Shown: positions 32,643-45,229, counted from the stretch's first letter. The stretch: 64,000 nt of DNA from Channallabes apus (GCA_030522415.1 CM060104.1:12420229-12484228); one strand, 5' to 3'. Numbers and translations: made by a program. Notes: generated from the letters alone by a model not told the origin.

Positions 32643-32834
32643 GAATGCCTTCTACAAGTCCACAAAGCACATGTAGACTGGTTGGGCAAACTCCCATGCC
32701 CCCTCCAGGACCCTGCTAAGGGTGTAGAGCTGATCCACTATTCCGCGACCTGGACGAAAACCACACTGCTCCTCCTGAATCCGAGGTTCGACTATCCGAC
32801 GGACCCTCCTTTCCAGGACCCCTGAATAGACTTT
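32643..32834 (-). mobile_element. Rex3 LINE, middle fragment (RT fingers)
   Basis: The minus strand reads KVYSGVLERRVRRIVEPRIQ, then CGFRPGRGIVDQLYTLSRVL and CFVDL. It continues directly, after removal of LINE A, into the fragment at 28,377-29,022, and on its other side, after removal of LINE B, into 35,371-36,875. Confidence 0.9.
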
Positions 32835-35370
32835 CAATTCAATTCAATTTTATTTATATAGCGCCTTTAACAATGGTCATTGTCTCAAAGCACCTTCACA
32901 AAAATGAAAGAAAATTTACAAAAAAAAATAAAATAAATAATAATAATAATAATTTTAGAAAAGAAAATAATTGGAAGTGTGTATGTGTGAGAAAAATGTG
33001 TAGATAATAATAATGAGACGAATGAATGAAATCTCTCTGACGAGCAAGCCAAGGGTGACGGCGACGGTGGCAAGGAAAAACTCCCTGAGATGGCATTAGG
33101 AAGAAACCTTGAGAGGAACCAGATTCAACAGGGAACCCATCCTCATTTGGGTGATAACAGATAGTAATGATATAACATCTTGTGTGTTGTGCAGGTGAAA
33201 ATTCAATATGACAGATTATTTAAATTTACATGAAGACCAGTACAGCATAGGGACGAGTCAGTAGGTGCAGAGGGCAGATGAGGTCTGGATCACTGGAAGC
33301 ACAGGAGCAGCATGTGTAGCTCCAACCATCATAAAGCTGAATCCAGCTGGAGCTGGTCCGTCTCTGGATGCCTCAGGAACCTCGCAGGGCCGGCCTTTGT
33401 CTACTGAAGCTGGCAAAATCTCCCGATGCCTCGGGGTGGGTAGAGAAATACAGAACAGATGGGGAGAATTAGCGTAGTTGCCATTCGGGATAGGTGTACT
33501 GGCTTATGAGATTATGGGATGAGTTATGTGTATGCCAGATTAAAAAGATGCGTCTTGAGTCTACTTTTGAACTGAGAAACCATGTCTGCTCCCTGAACAC
33601 TGTCTGGAAGGCTATTCCAAAGCTTTGGAGCTAAATATGAAAATGCCCTACTCCCTTTTGTAGATTTAGAAATTCTGGGAACTACCAGAAGTCCGGAGCT
33701 TTGTGATCTTAAGGCGCGTGGTGGATTGTAGCGTATCAGAAGACTGGTTAGGTATGTGGGAGCAAAACCATTTAAGGCCTTGCATGTTATTAATACTATT
33801 TTGTAATTTATTCTAAACTGAACAGGTAGCCAGTGCAGGGATGATAATATTGGGGTTGTATGATCAAATTTTGTGTATCTAGTGAGAACCCCGGTCGGCT
33901 GCATTTATTTATTGAGGATGCAGGACAACCACCTAGTAATGCATTACAATAGTCCAGTCTGGAGGTCATGAATGCATGAACTAGCTTTTCTGCATCAGAT
34001 ACGGATAAGACGCTCCTAAGTTTGGCAATATTTCTAAGATGGAAAAAGGCTGTTTTTGTGATATTTGAAATGTGATTTTCAAAAGACAAGTTACTGTCTA
34101 ATATTACGCCCAGGTCTTTTACTGCTGAGCTGGTAGTAACAGTACATCCTTCTAAGCGCAGGCTGAATTGTGAAAGCTGTTGTGTGCTGGTTTTTGGGCC
34201 AATAAGTAATATCTCTGTCTTATCTGAATTTAATAAAAGAAAGTTATTGGTCATCCAATCTTTTATGTCCTGGACACACTCAGTTATTCTAGACAATTTA
34301 GGTATTTTGTCTGGTTTTGTTGAGATATATAATTGGGTATCATCAGCATAACAATGGAAACTAATCCCATGTCTTCTAATGATGTTACCCAAGGGAAGCA
34401 TGTATATTGAGAACAACAGAGGTCCTAAAACTGACCCTTGTGGGACCCCATATTTCACTGGCATTACACCAGATGGTTCTCCATTTAGATCTACAAAATG
34501 GTAGCGATCAGACTGGTAAGATCTAAACCATTTTAATGCCTGTCCCTGAATACCTATATAATTTTGTAAGCGATCTATGAGAATATTATGATCTACAGTG
34601 TCGAATGCAGCACTAAGATCGAGCAGGACTAGCAATGAGATGCAGCCTTGGTCTGAATTTGAGCTGATACTACTTTTTCTAGTATTTTTGATATGAACGG
34701 AAGGTTTGAAATCGGTCTGTAATTTGTTATTTCATTCGCGTCCAAATTAGATTTTTTAAGAAGCGGCTTAATAACTTCTAACTTGAAAGGTTTAGGGACG
34801 TGACCTAGATATAATGAAGAATTAATAATGTTTAGAAGTGGCTCTCTAACCGTAAGCATCACTTCTTTTAAAAATCTGGTTGGGATTGGGTCTAACAGGC
34901 ACGTTGTTGATTTAGCCGAGGTGATAAGTTTATACAGCTCTTCCTGTCCTATACCTGTAAAGCACTGAAAATCTAAATGTGAAGCTATAGGCTGAACTGG
35001 ATCATGAGATACTATTAGAGGTTGAACCTCCGTTATTTTCTTCCTGATATTATTGATTTTTTCATTAAAGTAGTCCATAAAGTCTTCACTTCTAAACTGT
35101 GATGGGATACTCTCTGCGGGCATCTTAGGTTTTGTTAGGCGAGCCACTGTACTAAATAAGAACCTGGGATTGTTTTGGTTTCTTGCTCAGTTGGCTAAGA
35201 TGCTCAGTCCTAGCAGTTTTTAGAGCCTGTCTATAGCTGCACATACTGTCTTTATACGCAATTCTAAGAACTTCTAGTTTAGTTTTTCTCCATTTTCGCT
35301 CGAGGTTACGGGTTGCTCTCTTTAGGGCGCGAGTATGACTGTTGTACCACGGTGCAAGTGTTTTATCTCT
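32835..35370 (-). mobile_element. L2-type LINE B inserted in Rex3
   Basis: GACTTT stands at both borders (32,829-32,834 and 35,371-35,376). The 3' end has the CAATTCAATTCAATTTTATT tail and the AGCGCCTTTAACAATGG motif of the AATTG-tailed family also seen at 46.0, 51.2 and 55.2 kb. Minus-strand frames cover the linker (SKSTTCLLDPIPTRFLKE), reverse transcriptase ([24 protein letters not shown] at 34,339-34,350) and C-terminus (33,524-33,904). The element is 5' truncated before the endonuclease. It is older or of another subfamily than the two copies at 46-58 kb. Confidence 0.88.
33524..35147 (-). pseudogene. LINE B ORF2, linker to C-terminus
   Basis: Three consecutive minus-strand frames (34,629-35,147, 33,808-34,635, 33,524-33,904) together make a reverse transcriptase with [28 protein letters not shown] and [10 protein letters not shown]. 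Each handover is a frameshift, and the frame also contains a short out-of-frame ending before [15 protein letters not shown]. It copies RNA at a nicked target in living relatives. This copy is inactive. Confidence 0.87.
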
Positions 35371-36875
35371 GACTTTTTTTAATCTGAGGCTGAGGAGTGT
35401 GATCCCTCTGTAGTTGGAACACACTCTCTGGTCCCCCTTCTTAAAGAGGGGGACCACCACCCCGGTTTGCCAGTCCAGAGGCACTGTCCCCGATGTCCAT
35501 GCAATGTTGCAGAGACGTGTCACCCATGACAGCCCTACAACATCCAGAGCGTTGAGGAACTCCGGGCGGATCTCATCCACCCCCGGGGCCCCGCCACCAC
35601 GGAGCCTTTTGATCACCTCTGCGACCTCGGCCCCAGAGATGGAAGAGTCCACCTCTATGTCCCCAGACTCTGCTTCCTCATCGGAAGGCATGTTGGTGGA
35701 ATTAAGGAGGTCTTCGAAGTAATCCCCTCACCGACCCACAACGTCCCGAGTCGAGGTCAGCAGCACACCATCCCCACTATACACTGTGTTGACCGTGCAC
35801 CGCTTTCCCCTCCTGAGACGCCGGATGGTGGACCAGAATCTCTTCGAAGCCGTCTGGAAGTCATTCTCCATGGCCTCCCCAAACTCCTCCCACGCCCGGG
35901 TTTTTGCCTCAGCAACCACCGAAGCTGCATTCCGCTTGGCCTGCCGGTACCTATCAGCTGCCTCCGGAGTGCCACCAGCCAAAAAGGCCCAGTAAGACTC
36001 CTTCTTCAGCTTGATGGCAACCCTCACCGCCGGTGTCCACCAACGGGTTCTTGGGTTGCCACCGCGACAGGCACCGACCACCTTACGGCCACAGCTCCGG
36101 TCGGCCGCCTCGACAATGGAGGCGTGGAACATAGTCCATTCGGTCTCAATGTCCCCCACCTCCCCCAGGATGTGGTTGAAGCTTTGCCGGAGGTGGGAGT
36201 TGAAGCTCGTCCTGACAGGGGACTCTGCCAGGTGTTCCTCACAATACGTTTGGGTCTACCAGGCCTGACCGGCATCCTACCCTGCCAACGAAGCCAACTC
36301 ACCACCAGGTCGTGATCGGTTGACAGCTCCGCCCCTCTCTTCACCCGAGTGTCCAAGACATGTGGCCGCAAGTCCGACGACACGACCACAAAGTCGATCA
36401 TCGAACTGCGGCCTAGGGTGTCCTGGTGCTAGGTGCACATATGGACACCCTTATGCCTGAACATGGTGTTCGCTAAGTCCAATAACAAAACACCGCTCTG
36501 GTTCAGATCGGTGGGGGGGGGTGGCGTTCATCCCAATCACGCCCTTCCAGGTCTCACTGTCATTGCCCACGTGAGCATTGAAGTCCCCCAACAGAACGAT
36601 GGAGTCCCCAGGAGGGACGTTCTCTAGCGGCCCCTCCAGAGACCTCAAAAAGGACGGGTACTCCAAACTGCTGTTCGGCGCATAAGCGCAAACAACAGTA
36701 AGGATCCGTCCCCCCACCCGAAGGCGGAGGGAGGCCACCCTCTCGTCCACTGCGGTGAACCCCAATGTACAGGCCCCGAGCCGGGGGGCAATAAGTATGC
36801 CCACACCTGCTCGTCACCTCTCCCCGGTGGCAACTCCAGAGTAGAAGAGAGTCCAGCCCCTCTCAAGAAGACTGG
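35371..36875 (-). mobile_element. Rex3 LINE, 5' part (endonuclease and RT start)
   Basis: The minus strand encodes the APE endonuclease ([25 protein letters not shown] near 36,590, MIDFVVVSSDLRPHVLDTRV with STDHDLVVSWL near 36,310-36,400). The linker follows (RFWSTIRRLRRGKRC) and then the start of the reverse transcriptase (GAPGVDEIRPEFLNAL, GVVVPLFKKGDQ, NYRGITLLSL). Several frameshifts break it. The 5' end is abrupt at about 36,875, where a DNA transposon end begins. Confidence 0.88.
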
Positions 36876-36877
36876 TT

Positions 36878-37092
36878 TCAGAGCTTTTTTGAGATAGGGA
36901 TTTTGGGTTTTCATGAGCTGTATACTACAATCATCAATATTAAAACAATAAAAGGCTTGAACTACTTCAGTTGTGTGTAATGAGTCTAAAATATATGAAA
37001 GTCTAATGTTTATCAGTAGATTACAGATAATAATGAACTTATCACAATAATAATAATATCACAATATGCTAATTTTTTGGGAAGGACCTGTA
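36878..37092. mobile_element. One end of a Tc1/mariner-like DNA transposon
   Basis: The segment reads TTTTTTGAGATAGGGATTTT, then AAAAGGCTTGAACTACTTCA, and ends AATTTTTTGGGAAGGACCTG next to TATA. This is the terminal region of a widespread fish and frog element, recognised from memory. The other half is not in the window beside Rex3, so the element was already broken. Confidence 0.6.
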
Positions 37093-37610
37093 TATTTAAA
37101 TTGAAAACTAAAATGAACCCAAACACAACTACACGGTGACAAAACTGTGGGAGATTTTTTTTGTACGATTTTATTAATTCACACTGATAGCATCAAAACA
37201 ATTTAAAGATGATAAGAGTAAGAGCATCATTTTAAGATACAGTGCTGGAATATAAACATGACAGTCATTCATAATTATTATAATGAATTTTCCACAAATG
37301 TAATTTAAATATTGCAGGGATGTTTGTGGGAAGGTGGTGCTGGTGAGGGCAATAGTTCCTTTTCATTTAAAGCTACACTGAAAAGGTGTTTTTTTGTTAA
37401 TTACTGAATCCCAAAATACATGATCTGCAGTTCAGTTGAAACATTGCCAAACTGTCACAATGCGGACAGTTGAGGTGGATCCTAGCGCAGAGTGCATATG
37501 GAAAATAGCACTGCTTATCCAGTGATGTACAATGCGCTGATTGTTTTGTGAATGAAAGCTATTGTCAAGTTATTCAGCTGACACGCAACTTATTCTCTCC
37601 TTTCCTCCCT
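37093..37610. other. Interval with no gene seen
   Basis: AT-rich unique-looking sequence between a DNA-transposon end and a LINE fragment. No frames with support. Confidence 0.5.
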
Positions 37611-37611
37611 A

Positions 37612-38250
37612 AGACACTCAGCTTTTCACCCGGATCTCAGCTTGTCTGGCAGACATCACGTCCTGGATGGCAGCTCATCAGCTGAAGCTCAATCTCAGTA
37701 AAACCGAACTACCGTTCATCCCTGGTGATTCATCCTCCGGTCAAGAACTCCCTGGTCAACACTCATCCCTACTTCAGCCACTGCCCGCAATCTTGGGGTA
37801 ACTGTGAACAATTATCTTTCATTTTCCCCACACATCACTAACCTTACTTACCTTACAATTTCTTATTTACAACATCAGAAGAATCTGCCCATTTCTTTCT
37901 TCACAGGCTACTCAGGTGTTTGTTCAGTCCCTTGTTATTTCAAGATTGGATTACTGCAACTCCTGGCAGGTCTGCCTCTGTCTACCATTTTCCCGCTGCT
38001 GCTGATACAGGATGCAGCTGCACATCTTGTTTTCAACCTTTCCAAGTTCTCCCACACCACCCCACGTCTCCGCTCCCTGCACTGGCTTCCTGTAGCTGCC
38101 CACAAGTAGTCAAGTATTTCAAAACCCTGAGGCTCACCTACAAGGCTAAAACCGGCCAGCATCCACTTTATCAGCTCTAATCACATCACACACTGCACAA
38201 CGTTCCCTCCAATCCTCCAGCACTGCTTGCCTCATCCACGCAGCTTTTTC
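37612..38250 (+). pseudogene. LINE A-type ORF2 C-terminal fragment
   Basis: The plus strand carries, across several frames, the counterpart of LINE A 29,400-30,000: SWMAAHQLKLNLSKTEL, NLGVTVNNYLSFSP, LQLLAGLPLSTI and PRLRSLHWLPVAA. It has many frameshifts and no tail, so it is an old internal fragment. Confidence 0.8.
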
Positions 38251-38880
38251 AGTGAACATTCTTAGATCTTAAATTCGATTTGCTCTTTCATCCTTCCTAT
38301 AGTAAACACGCATGACTTGCTACAGATGGAAAATAGCCAGAGATTAAATATTTCTAATGTAAAGAGGGAGGCATACTTATACTTGAAAATGAGTTGATCC
38401 TGCTGGACAAAAGCTTTGCATGAGTGAATTTTCTTCATTAGAATTTCTAGCTCAGGGGCCTTGTCATGATAAGAATGTCAGCTTTTCTTAGTGCTTTGAT
38501 TTAGAAGTTGTGCAAACCATGATACCTCCTTTTCCACAGAGTACAAGATGAAAAGACCATGCAACAATTTTGGACAATTCATCAAAATCATTAAAACCAT
38601 AATCCAAACTATAAAATACTTTTATTAAATTTTTTTGTAATTGTAGTGTTATTGAAATGTCTTCATGTATCCAATTAGTCCAAAGAGACTAAATGTAGTA
38701 CCAGCACCATTGTGCCAGTCTGTGCAATCAAGTATTAGAAGCTAACACTCATCAATTCAACAAAAACGTAAGGACTGTAGAGTGGGAGAGGTGTCATAGC
38801 ACTGGTAATGACTAACACTTCTAAATCAATCAAGCAACCTTAATTAAACTTGTTGAATCTCAAGAGATAAATAAGATGTA
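38251..38880. other. Interval with no gene seen
   Basis: AT-rich sequence with a (TAA)n tract at the right edge that belongs to the following LINE tail. Confidence 0.5.
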
Positions 38881-38882
38881 GT

Positions 38883-41800
38883 AATAATAATAATAAAAAA
38901 TTATTATTATTTTTATTTACTGCCTTTCCAGAGCTCAAGGACACTTTACAATGAACAAAAGAAGAATAAAACAGACAGAAACTGAAGTACTAAAGTAAAA
39001 AACAATTAGGTCAACAACAACAACAAAAAAAACAGACATTCAGAGACATAACATTTGGAAAACAAGTGAGTTTTGAGTAAAGATTTAAATGCTGAGATGT
39101 TGTTAACAGAACGGAGAGAGTGAGGTAGAGAGTTCCAGAGTTTGGGTGCAATAATACTGAATGATCTGCCGCCCATTGAAGAGAGACGGTACCGAGGGAC
39201 AGCAAAAAACGCAGAATCGGAGGAGCGTAGTGAATAGTCGGAATGTAGGGGGAGAGCAGATTGAAAAGATAATTGGGAGCTAAGCCATTTATAGATTTGA
39301 AAACAAGGAGAAGAATTTAGAATTTGATGCGGTAGGCAACTGGGACCCAATGCAGATCAGACAAGATTGGGGTTATATGAGCAGAACGTTTGGTATGAGT
39401 GAGTATTCTAGCCGCGGAGTTCTGAATATATTGTAATCTGGAGATGGATCTGGCAGGTAGACCAATTAAAAGGGCATTACAGTAATCAATGCGTGATGAT
39501 ACTGTAGGATTACAAATTTATAAAATGTTAAATCTCGCTTCCAACGTAATAGTATATAAATTGAACAAGTTATGTACATTGGGTTTTACATTTTAAAGTA
39601 AAGATGGTGACATTCTAAGAAGATCCAAGTCTGGTGGCCCAGGTGTCAGAGACATTAACCTTTTGTCTTTTATGTACTTCCTGACCACTGGGTAGGGTCC
39701 CACAGTCAATGTGAATGCTAATCTCAAGGCCAGGCCATGCCTTTGTCTCTATTATAATGTAAAGGTTTAGGTGATACTGTCAGGCTGATTAGATTAGCAC
39801 CTATGCATTTGAAAGCCACTGTTATGCTGATGAGATCAGGGCTGGGGAACTTCCGTTACGAGGCTGACTCCTGTACCACACTATGCTTTGTTTAGATTGT
39901 CTCCACCTCTTTGTATCCCTCCCTCTTGAAAAGTATATACTCTCCAGAGCTGAGTTTTAGTTAAGACTTGGATGACTACAGCAACGCTCGGCGAGTTCTC
40001 AATAAAGAGTAACTTCTGCTTGAATGATATCCCAACGTCTCCTGGTCTCTGAAAAAGTTCCCAACAATACGAATGCATGGATGACAGTTTCAGCATCTTT
40101 GGTACTGATGAAGGGACGAAGTTGGGCAATGCGGCGCAAATGAAAGAAAGCAGATTTAGTGACAGATTTAATGTGAGGTTGAAAGGAGAGTGTGGAGTCA
40201 AAGATTACTCCTAAATTTTTGACAGAAGTGGATGTTTTTATGTGAGAGCCAGAAATCTCGCAGGTGAAATTGGTGGAAATGTTGCTCGTGAGTGCTGGGG
40301 TTGCAAAATTCTCAGTTTTGTCCATGTTGAGTTTCAGAAAGTTTAACCTAAGCCAGTCCTTAATGTCCTTCACGCAAGCAGAGATTTTGCCAATTTGGGC
40401 AGATGGAGTAGGTGTGCAGATAGAATAAAGTTGCATAAAAGTGACAGTTAAGACCATGACGTTGAAGGATCAGACCGAGTGGGATTATGTAAATTGTGAA
40501 TAATAATTTATAATTTTTTAATAATTTATAATAGTGGGCCAAGAACAGATCCCTGGGGAACACCTCGCTTCAGGGGGACGGTGGGCGATCGAAAATCCTT
40601 AAGAGAAATATTAAATTGTCTATCTGGAAGAAAACCAAGACAGAGCAGGACCAGAGAAACCCAGACAAGAGAGACATGAAATAAGCAAATCATGGGAGAC
40701 AGTATCGAAGGCAGAGCTGAGATCAAGTAGCAGCAATATAGACAAAGAACCAGAATCACCAGAAAGCAGTAGATCAGTCACTACCTTTACAAGTGCAGTT
40801 TCAGTACTATGGAGGGGGCGAAAACCAGACTGAAAAGGGTCAAAGAGATTATTATCAACTAGAAAACACTGGAGTTGGGCAGCAACAGTACTTTCCAGTA
40901 ATTTATATATGAAAGGTAAATAAGAAATGGGACGATAGTTAGATAAAACTGAGGTGTCAAGGTTGGGTTTCTTGAGCACAGGTGTAACTGCAGCAGTTTT
41001 TAGTGGCAGAGGAAAAGAAGCAGAGGTAAGAGATGCATTGATGAAATGAGAAATAGGTGTAGAAATGGCAGAGTGACAAAGGTTCAGGAGAGAAGTGGGA
41101 GCGGGATCAAGGTGACAGGATGAAGAGTTGGATGTCAGGATTTGCTTAGAGACCGAATCTGGGGTCGTCAGAGAAAAACAAGACAGAGACTGATTGGATA
41201 GATTAGTTGGATGGCTGAGCTCTGTATCAGTAGGGAAACATTGGTGGACAGCATTAGTCTTCTCAAGCAAGTATAAATAAAAAAAAAGCAGCAAAACATC
41301 TAATGAGCATCCTGAGGTGGGCAGTTGGTACAGTAAGTTTATTTATCATATTAAATAATGCTTTTGGCCTGTTGCTCGATTTATTAATTGTGGCAGAGAC
41401 AAAGTTATAGCGGGTTGAAAAGATTTATAACATTTATAACATTTAAGATGATCTAGAAAAGCCAAATAATGAACAGTAAGACCAGTTTTCCTGTAAAGAC
41501 GTTCAAGCCATCTGCCAGTAGCCTTAAGAATATGGAGCTCAGGCGTATACCAAGGAGAAGAGTGAGTGGCAGGGACATTTCTGGTCTTGATAGGAGCATG
41601 CTGCTGTAGGATTTCAGAAATTGTAGAGTTGTAATTAGATAGTAACACAGATGGAGAAGAAATATCAATGGTATCAGAGAGATTCGAGGAGACAATAGAA
41701 GTACAAAATTATACAGTATCAATTGCTTTCAGATTACAGTAGGATATAACAGTTTTAAGGCATTTAGAGTGCATAGGCAGATTAAGGCTAAAGTCAAGAA

Positions 41801-42355
41801 GTTTATGGTCAGAAATACCGGTGTCAGAAGCAGAAACAGAAATGATATCCCCCCTTGAAGTACAAATTAGATCAAGGGTATGACCACGGGTATGGGTAGG
41901 CACGCGAACATGCTGTGTCAAATTAAAACATTCAAAAACAGACAGTAATAGGGTAGTGTTGGGGCAAACTGTATCAACATGAATGTTGAAGTCACAAAGC
42001 AGTAGAATAGGAAATCACAATGAGCAGGCAAGGGTTAACAGTTCACTGAGTTCAGAAATAAAGCTGGACAGGGCTTTAGGAGGACAGTAGAGTATGGTGA
42101 TTGTGAGACAGTCAGCTTTCAAAACCATGTATTCAAATGAATTTGTATTGTGAAAATCAAGTTGTTTCATACGAAGGTTGTCCCGGTGAATGACAGCAAG
42201 ACCACCCCCTTTGCCAGGCAGTCGAGGTCAGGTGAGATACTTATATCCATCAGGGGCAAGAAGATTTAACTGAACAAAATCATCCGGAGCTTGCCAGGTT
42301 TCAGTGAGAAGAAAAATGTCAAGCTTATTGTCAGTGATAATTTCATTGAGATACA
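38883..42355 (-). mobile_element. L2-type LINE C, 5' truncated, carrying a solo LTR
   Basis: The 3' end (plus view) is a (TAA)n tail followed by CTGCCTTTCCAGAGCTCAAG. Minus-strand coding runs from a partial endonuclease (AVIHRDNLRM, SDHKLLDFSL near 41,800) through the linker (41,346-41,648) and reverse transcriptase (40,526-41,294 with NYRPISYLPFIYKLLEST and LLLLDLSSAFDTVSHDLL) to the C-terminus (39,006-39,350). The YADD box near 40,440 has lost its two Asp codons to a small deletion. Many frameshifts. A third subfamily distinct from A and B. Confidence 0.85.
39503..40066 (+). repeat. Solo LTR of a retrovirus-like element
   Basis: The 564-bp block starts TGTAGG and ends CCAACA (TG...CA) and interrupts LINE C. 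ATAC is duplicated on both sides (39,499-39,502 and 40,067-40,070), and removing the block restores LINE C. It contains a TATA-like AAGTATATACTC near 39,929 and a poly(A) signal AATAAA at 40,001-40,006, in the order expected for U3-R-U5 on the plus strand. No internal region is present, consistent with LTR-LTR recombination. Confidence 0.85.
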
Positions 42356-42700
42356 GTGGTAGCCCCGCCAAATAACCGCGGCCTTTTGAATGACGTGCAA
42401 ACGTCGTGTGACTGCCCTATGCACGCCGTAGTCCCCCCTCCCTTTTCTGCCAGAAAGGCGTGTCAAGATTTCACAGTAAACACGCCCATTCAAGTCCTAT
42501 TTATTCATTTACCTGGTGCCACCACTAGATGGTGCTTCATTCTCAAGACCACGTTAAAACAAGCCAGCTGCGCTGAGTTGCAATCATGTGACTTTAACAA
42601 CCTGCCCCCACCCCCGCCGAACTGACGCTACCAAACTACAGAGATGAAGATGGCGGCTTAATGGACTATTCGCGGTCAGTGATGTTTTATTTTATAAAAT
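42356..42700 (+). promoter_or_regulatory. CpG-containing promoter-like patch with AAGATGGCGGC
   Basis: The patch is GC-richer than its surroundings. It contains AAGATGGCGGC near 42,648 (a YY1-type motif often found at vertebrate transcription starts) and GACGTGCAAACGTCG near 42,398. A GTCAGT donor-like site follows at 42,676. It starts exactly where LINE C ends. Whether it drives a gene is unproven. Confidence 0.3.
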
Positions 42701-43351
42701 GTGTTTGGGGTAGTTTACAGTTTATTTCCCAGTTTAGTTTTTTATTGGCCGTTTTAAATATCACGTGCAGCACCAGCAGCGGTCACATGTGACTTTAGAT
42801 AACTTAATGGTCTGTTTACCAAGTGTGGAGTTAATATTACTACTTACTGTCAGTGTCACAAACTCACAATGTCACTTCACTTTAACTCAAAAAGATGCTA
42901 AAGCTTCGAAAATACTATCAATGTCCCTATTACAAGAGCTGCACTACCCGATGAAGAGTGTTTGTGCTCTCTGTAAATACTGAGAGAATCTGACCACGTG
43001 TTGTCTGGATGAATTCAGCGTTTATTTATTCTTTGGGTAAAAGTTAATCTGGAGGTTATTTCTGTGACTGGAATATAATGTGATGCAGTTCATGAGGGAC
43101 ACAGGAGGAGGGTATATGTACAGGAGCTAGTAACGCTCATAACCGGGTTTATATTTTATCCACTTTGGCCGTGACTTTCCGTGGTAGCGCGAGCGCTTAG
43201 TTAACGAGCTGGATAAAAACACTGAAGTGTTTATCAGTTAAGAATGAGGGGGGAGGGGAGATGTGTGGGGGCTTCAGTAAGTTATAGTTTGGCTTCAGAG
43301 ATGAACTAATGCTCATATACGAATACGAATCTCCTGTTGTCTTTAAGCAGT

Positions 43352-43730
43352 GATCCGCTGTGGAGGATTGGCCGGTCAGACGGCTGGACTTTTGGATCTA
43401 CAGTACTGGAGGAGCCTGAACAAGCTGTTGAGGGAGCTGTAGGAGGGATGACGTCACACTGCAACAGCTTTAGAATGATGTTTGGTCAGATCTACTGTAT
43501 ATTCTGAACATAGAACTGCAAAATACCTGATACAGTACTTTGGGGGAAACAAAGACTTAAACTGTTCCATCTTTAATAGTAGTTGATATTTTAATATAAA
43601 AGAACTATAGATAGAGACTTATAAGCAGCTGGTGTATCTGGGTAGTTTAATGAACTTTAAGCAAAAATACAAATTCACCTGTTTTATATAAATTACTGTT
43701 TTAACTTTGACTTGTTTTGGAAGAATAAAT
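43352..43730 (+). other. Candidate terminal exon
   Basis: A good acceptor (CTGTTGTCTTTAAGCAG) precedes a stretch in which one frame codes IRCGGLAGQTAGLLDLQYWR and SLNKLLREL before a stop, and a second frame is open to about 43,505. An AATAAA at 43,722 could end the transcript. The protein is not recognised. It could be the last exon of a gene starting in the CpG patch at 42.6 kb, or a non-coding RNA exon. Confidence 0.25.
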
Positions 43731-43904
43731 TGAATTGTTAGTCATGTTTGCGTGTTTTAATTTTGGGGGATTGTTTGGTTATTTAAAAAACATTTAGTTG
43801 AACCAACAACTTCAATGGGCAAAAAATGGGACACAACTTTGTTTTAAATAGTCAAAGAGTTGGGCTGAAAATAATAATTATTATTGGACATAGAAACAAA
43901 TGAA

Positions 43905-44885
43905 AACAGTTAAACACTTGATTGTATGTATCCGTACTAGTTTGTCTTTGTGATTATGTGACCCATAATAATTTTTCCTCAGTATAAATATTGGGTTTTA
44001 AGAATTTTGGGTTTTAAGAACTTCATCAAAAGAGCAAAGACAAACTGAGAAGGAGTGGAAGGTGAGATGCTTTACTGTAACTGTTGTCTTGTAAATCGTT
44101 GATTAAACCTATGAACACAGCTGTTCAGCATCAGTCCTAAACACAAGCGCAGGGTCTGTTTTTGTCCTTAACTAAAATATTTAAATACGTTAATAATTAA
44201 TTTATTTTGCTGAATAAGGTAATAAGCGATATTTAAAATAAACCAAACCAGTAAGTTAAGTAAGTGTTCCATACATTAAAGTACTGTGTATAACCAAGTG
44301 CCCTAGCAAACACTGCTACAGTTTACAGTACAAATAAAGAGTGTGTGCGCTGGGGGGATTGGAAGATGAATGAGGATCTCATTTACAAGACAAAAGACGG
44401 TCATAGGAGTGAATGCGCACCCTTCGGTGTGTGTGTTTTTGTTCTAGGTTCCTTGGTTTATCTTTATAAACGGCAAGTTGGAAAAATCATGTTTCAGAAA
44501 ACGACAACAACAATTAAACACTTGATCATTTGCGTCTGTGTTATTTTGTGCTTAAGTGACCCATATTTATTTTTTCTTAGTTTAAAAAATGCTTTGGGTT
44601 TAAAGAACTTTATTAAAAGAGATGCAGGAGAAGTGGAATGTGAGAAACTTCAATGGAGAAAGTACTGACTCCGCCCACTGCAAACCTGACGAATGCAGGA
44701 GCACACACACACACACACACACGTTGTAGCACTTTAACTGTCAGTGCATCAACATTGTCCTGTAAATAGCTGATTAAACCTATGAACACAGCTGTTCAAA
44801 AGAAATACTAAACAGACACAAGGTCTATTTTGTCCGCAAGTGAAATACATCAATACGTTAATAATTTACACCACGATAACATTAG
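43905..44885. repeat. Diverged direct duplication, period about 0.6 kb
   Basis: 43,910-44,205 and 44,515-44,870 share, in order, TTAAACACTTGAT, a GTGACCCATA block, GGGTTTTAAGAACTTCAT-like, GATTAAACCTATGAACACAG and ATACGTTAATAATT. Identity is moderate. No coding function was recognised. Confidence 0.65.
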
Positions 44886-45229
44886 AGCAGAAGGATCTGA
44901 AGAGACTTGTCTATATTACATCATGACTTTGAGATGTCCACAGTATATTCGAACCGTAGACAGTGTTTATTTTGCTGAGCATTAAAAACAGCCATGTTTA
45001 ATAAAACGGTGCATCTTTAATAAGCCATATTGGTTTCGAGTCAGAAGTAAAATTAACGAAAGACTGCGAAGCCTCGTAAACTTGATCCTGAACAGCCACA
45101 GGCTGACCTTAACAATAATAGTTGATTCTTTTTATATTTATGTTTTTTGTATATATTTTTAAATGTTTAAATGAACATTTCAGAGTATATAATTTGTCGT
45201 GTCATCTGTTTACAGCGTTGGCTGATTTT

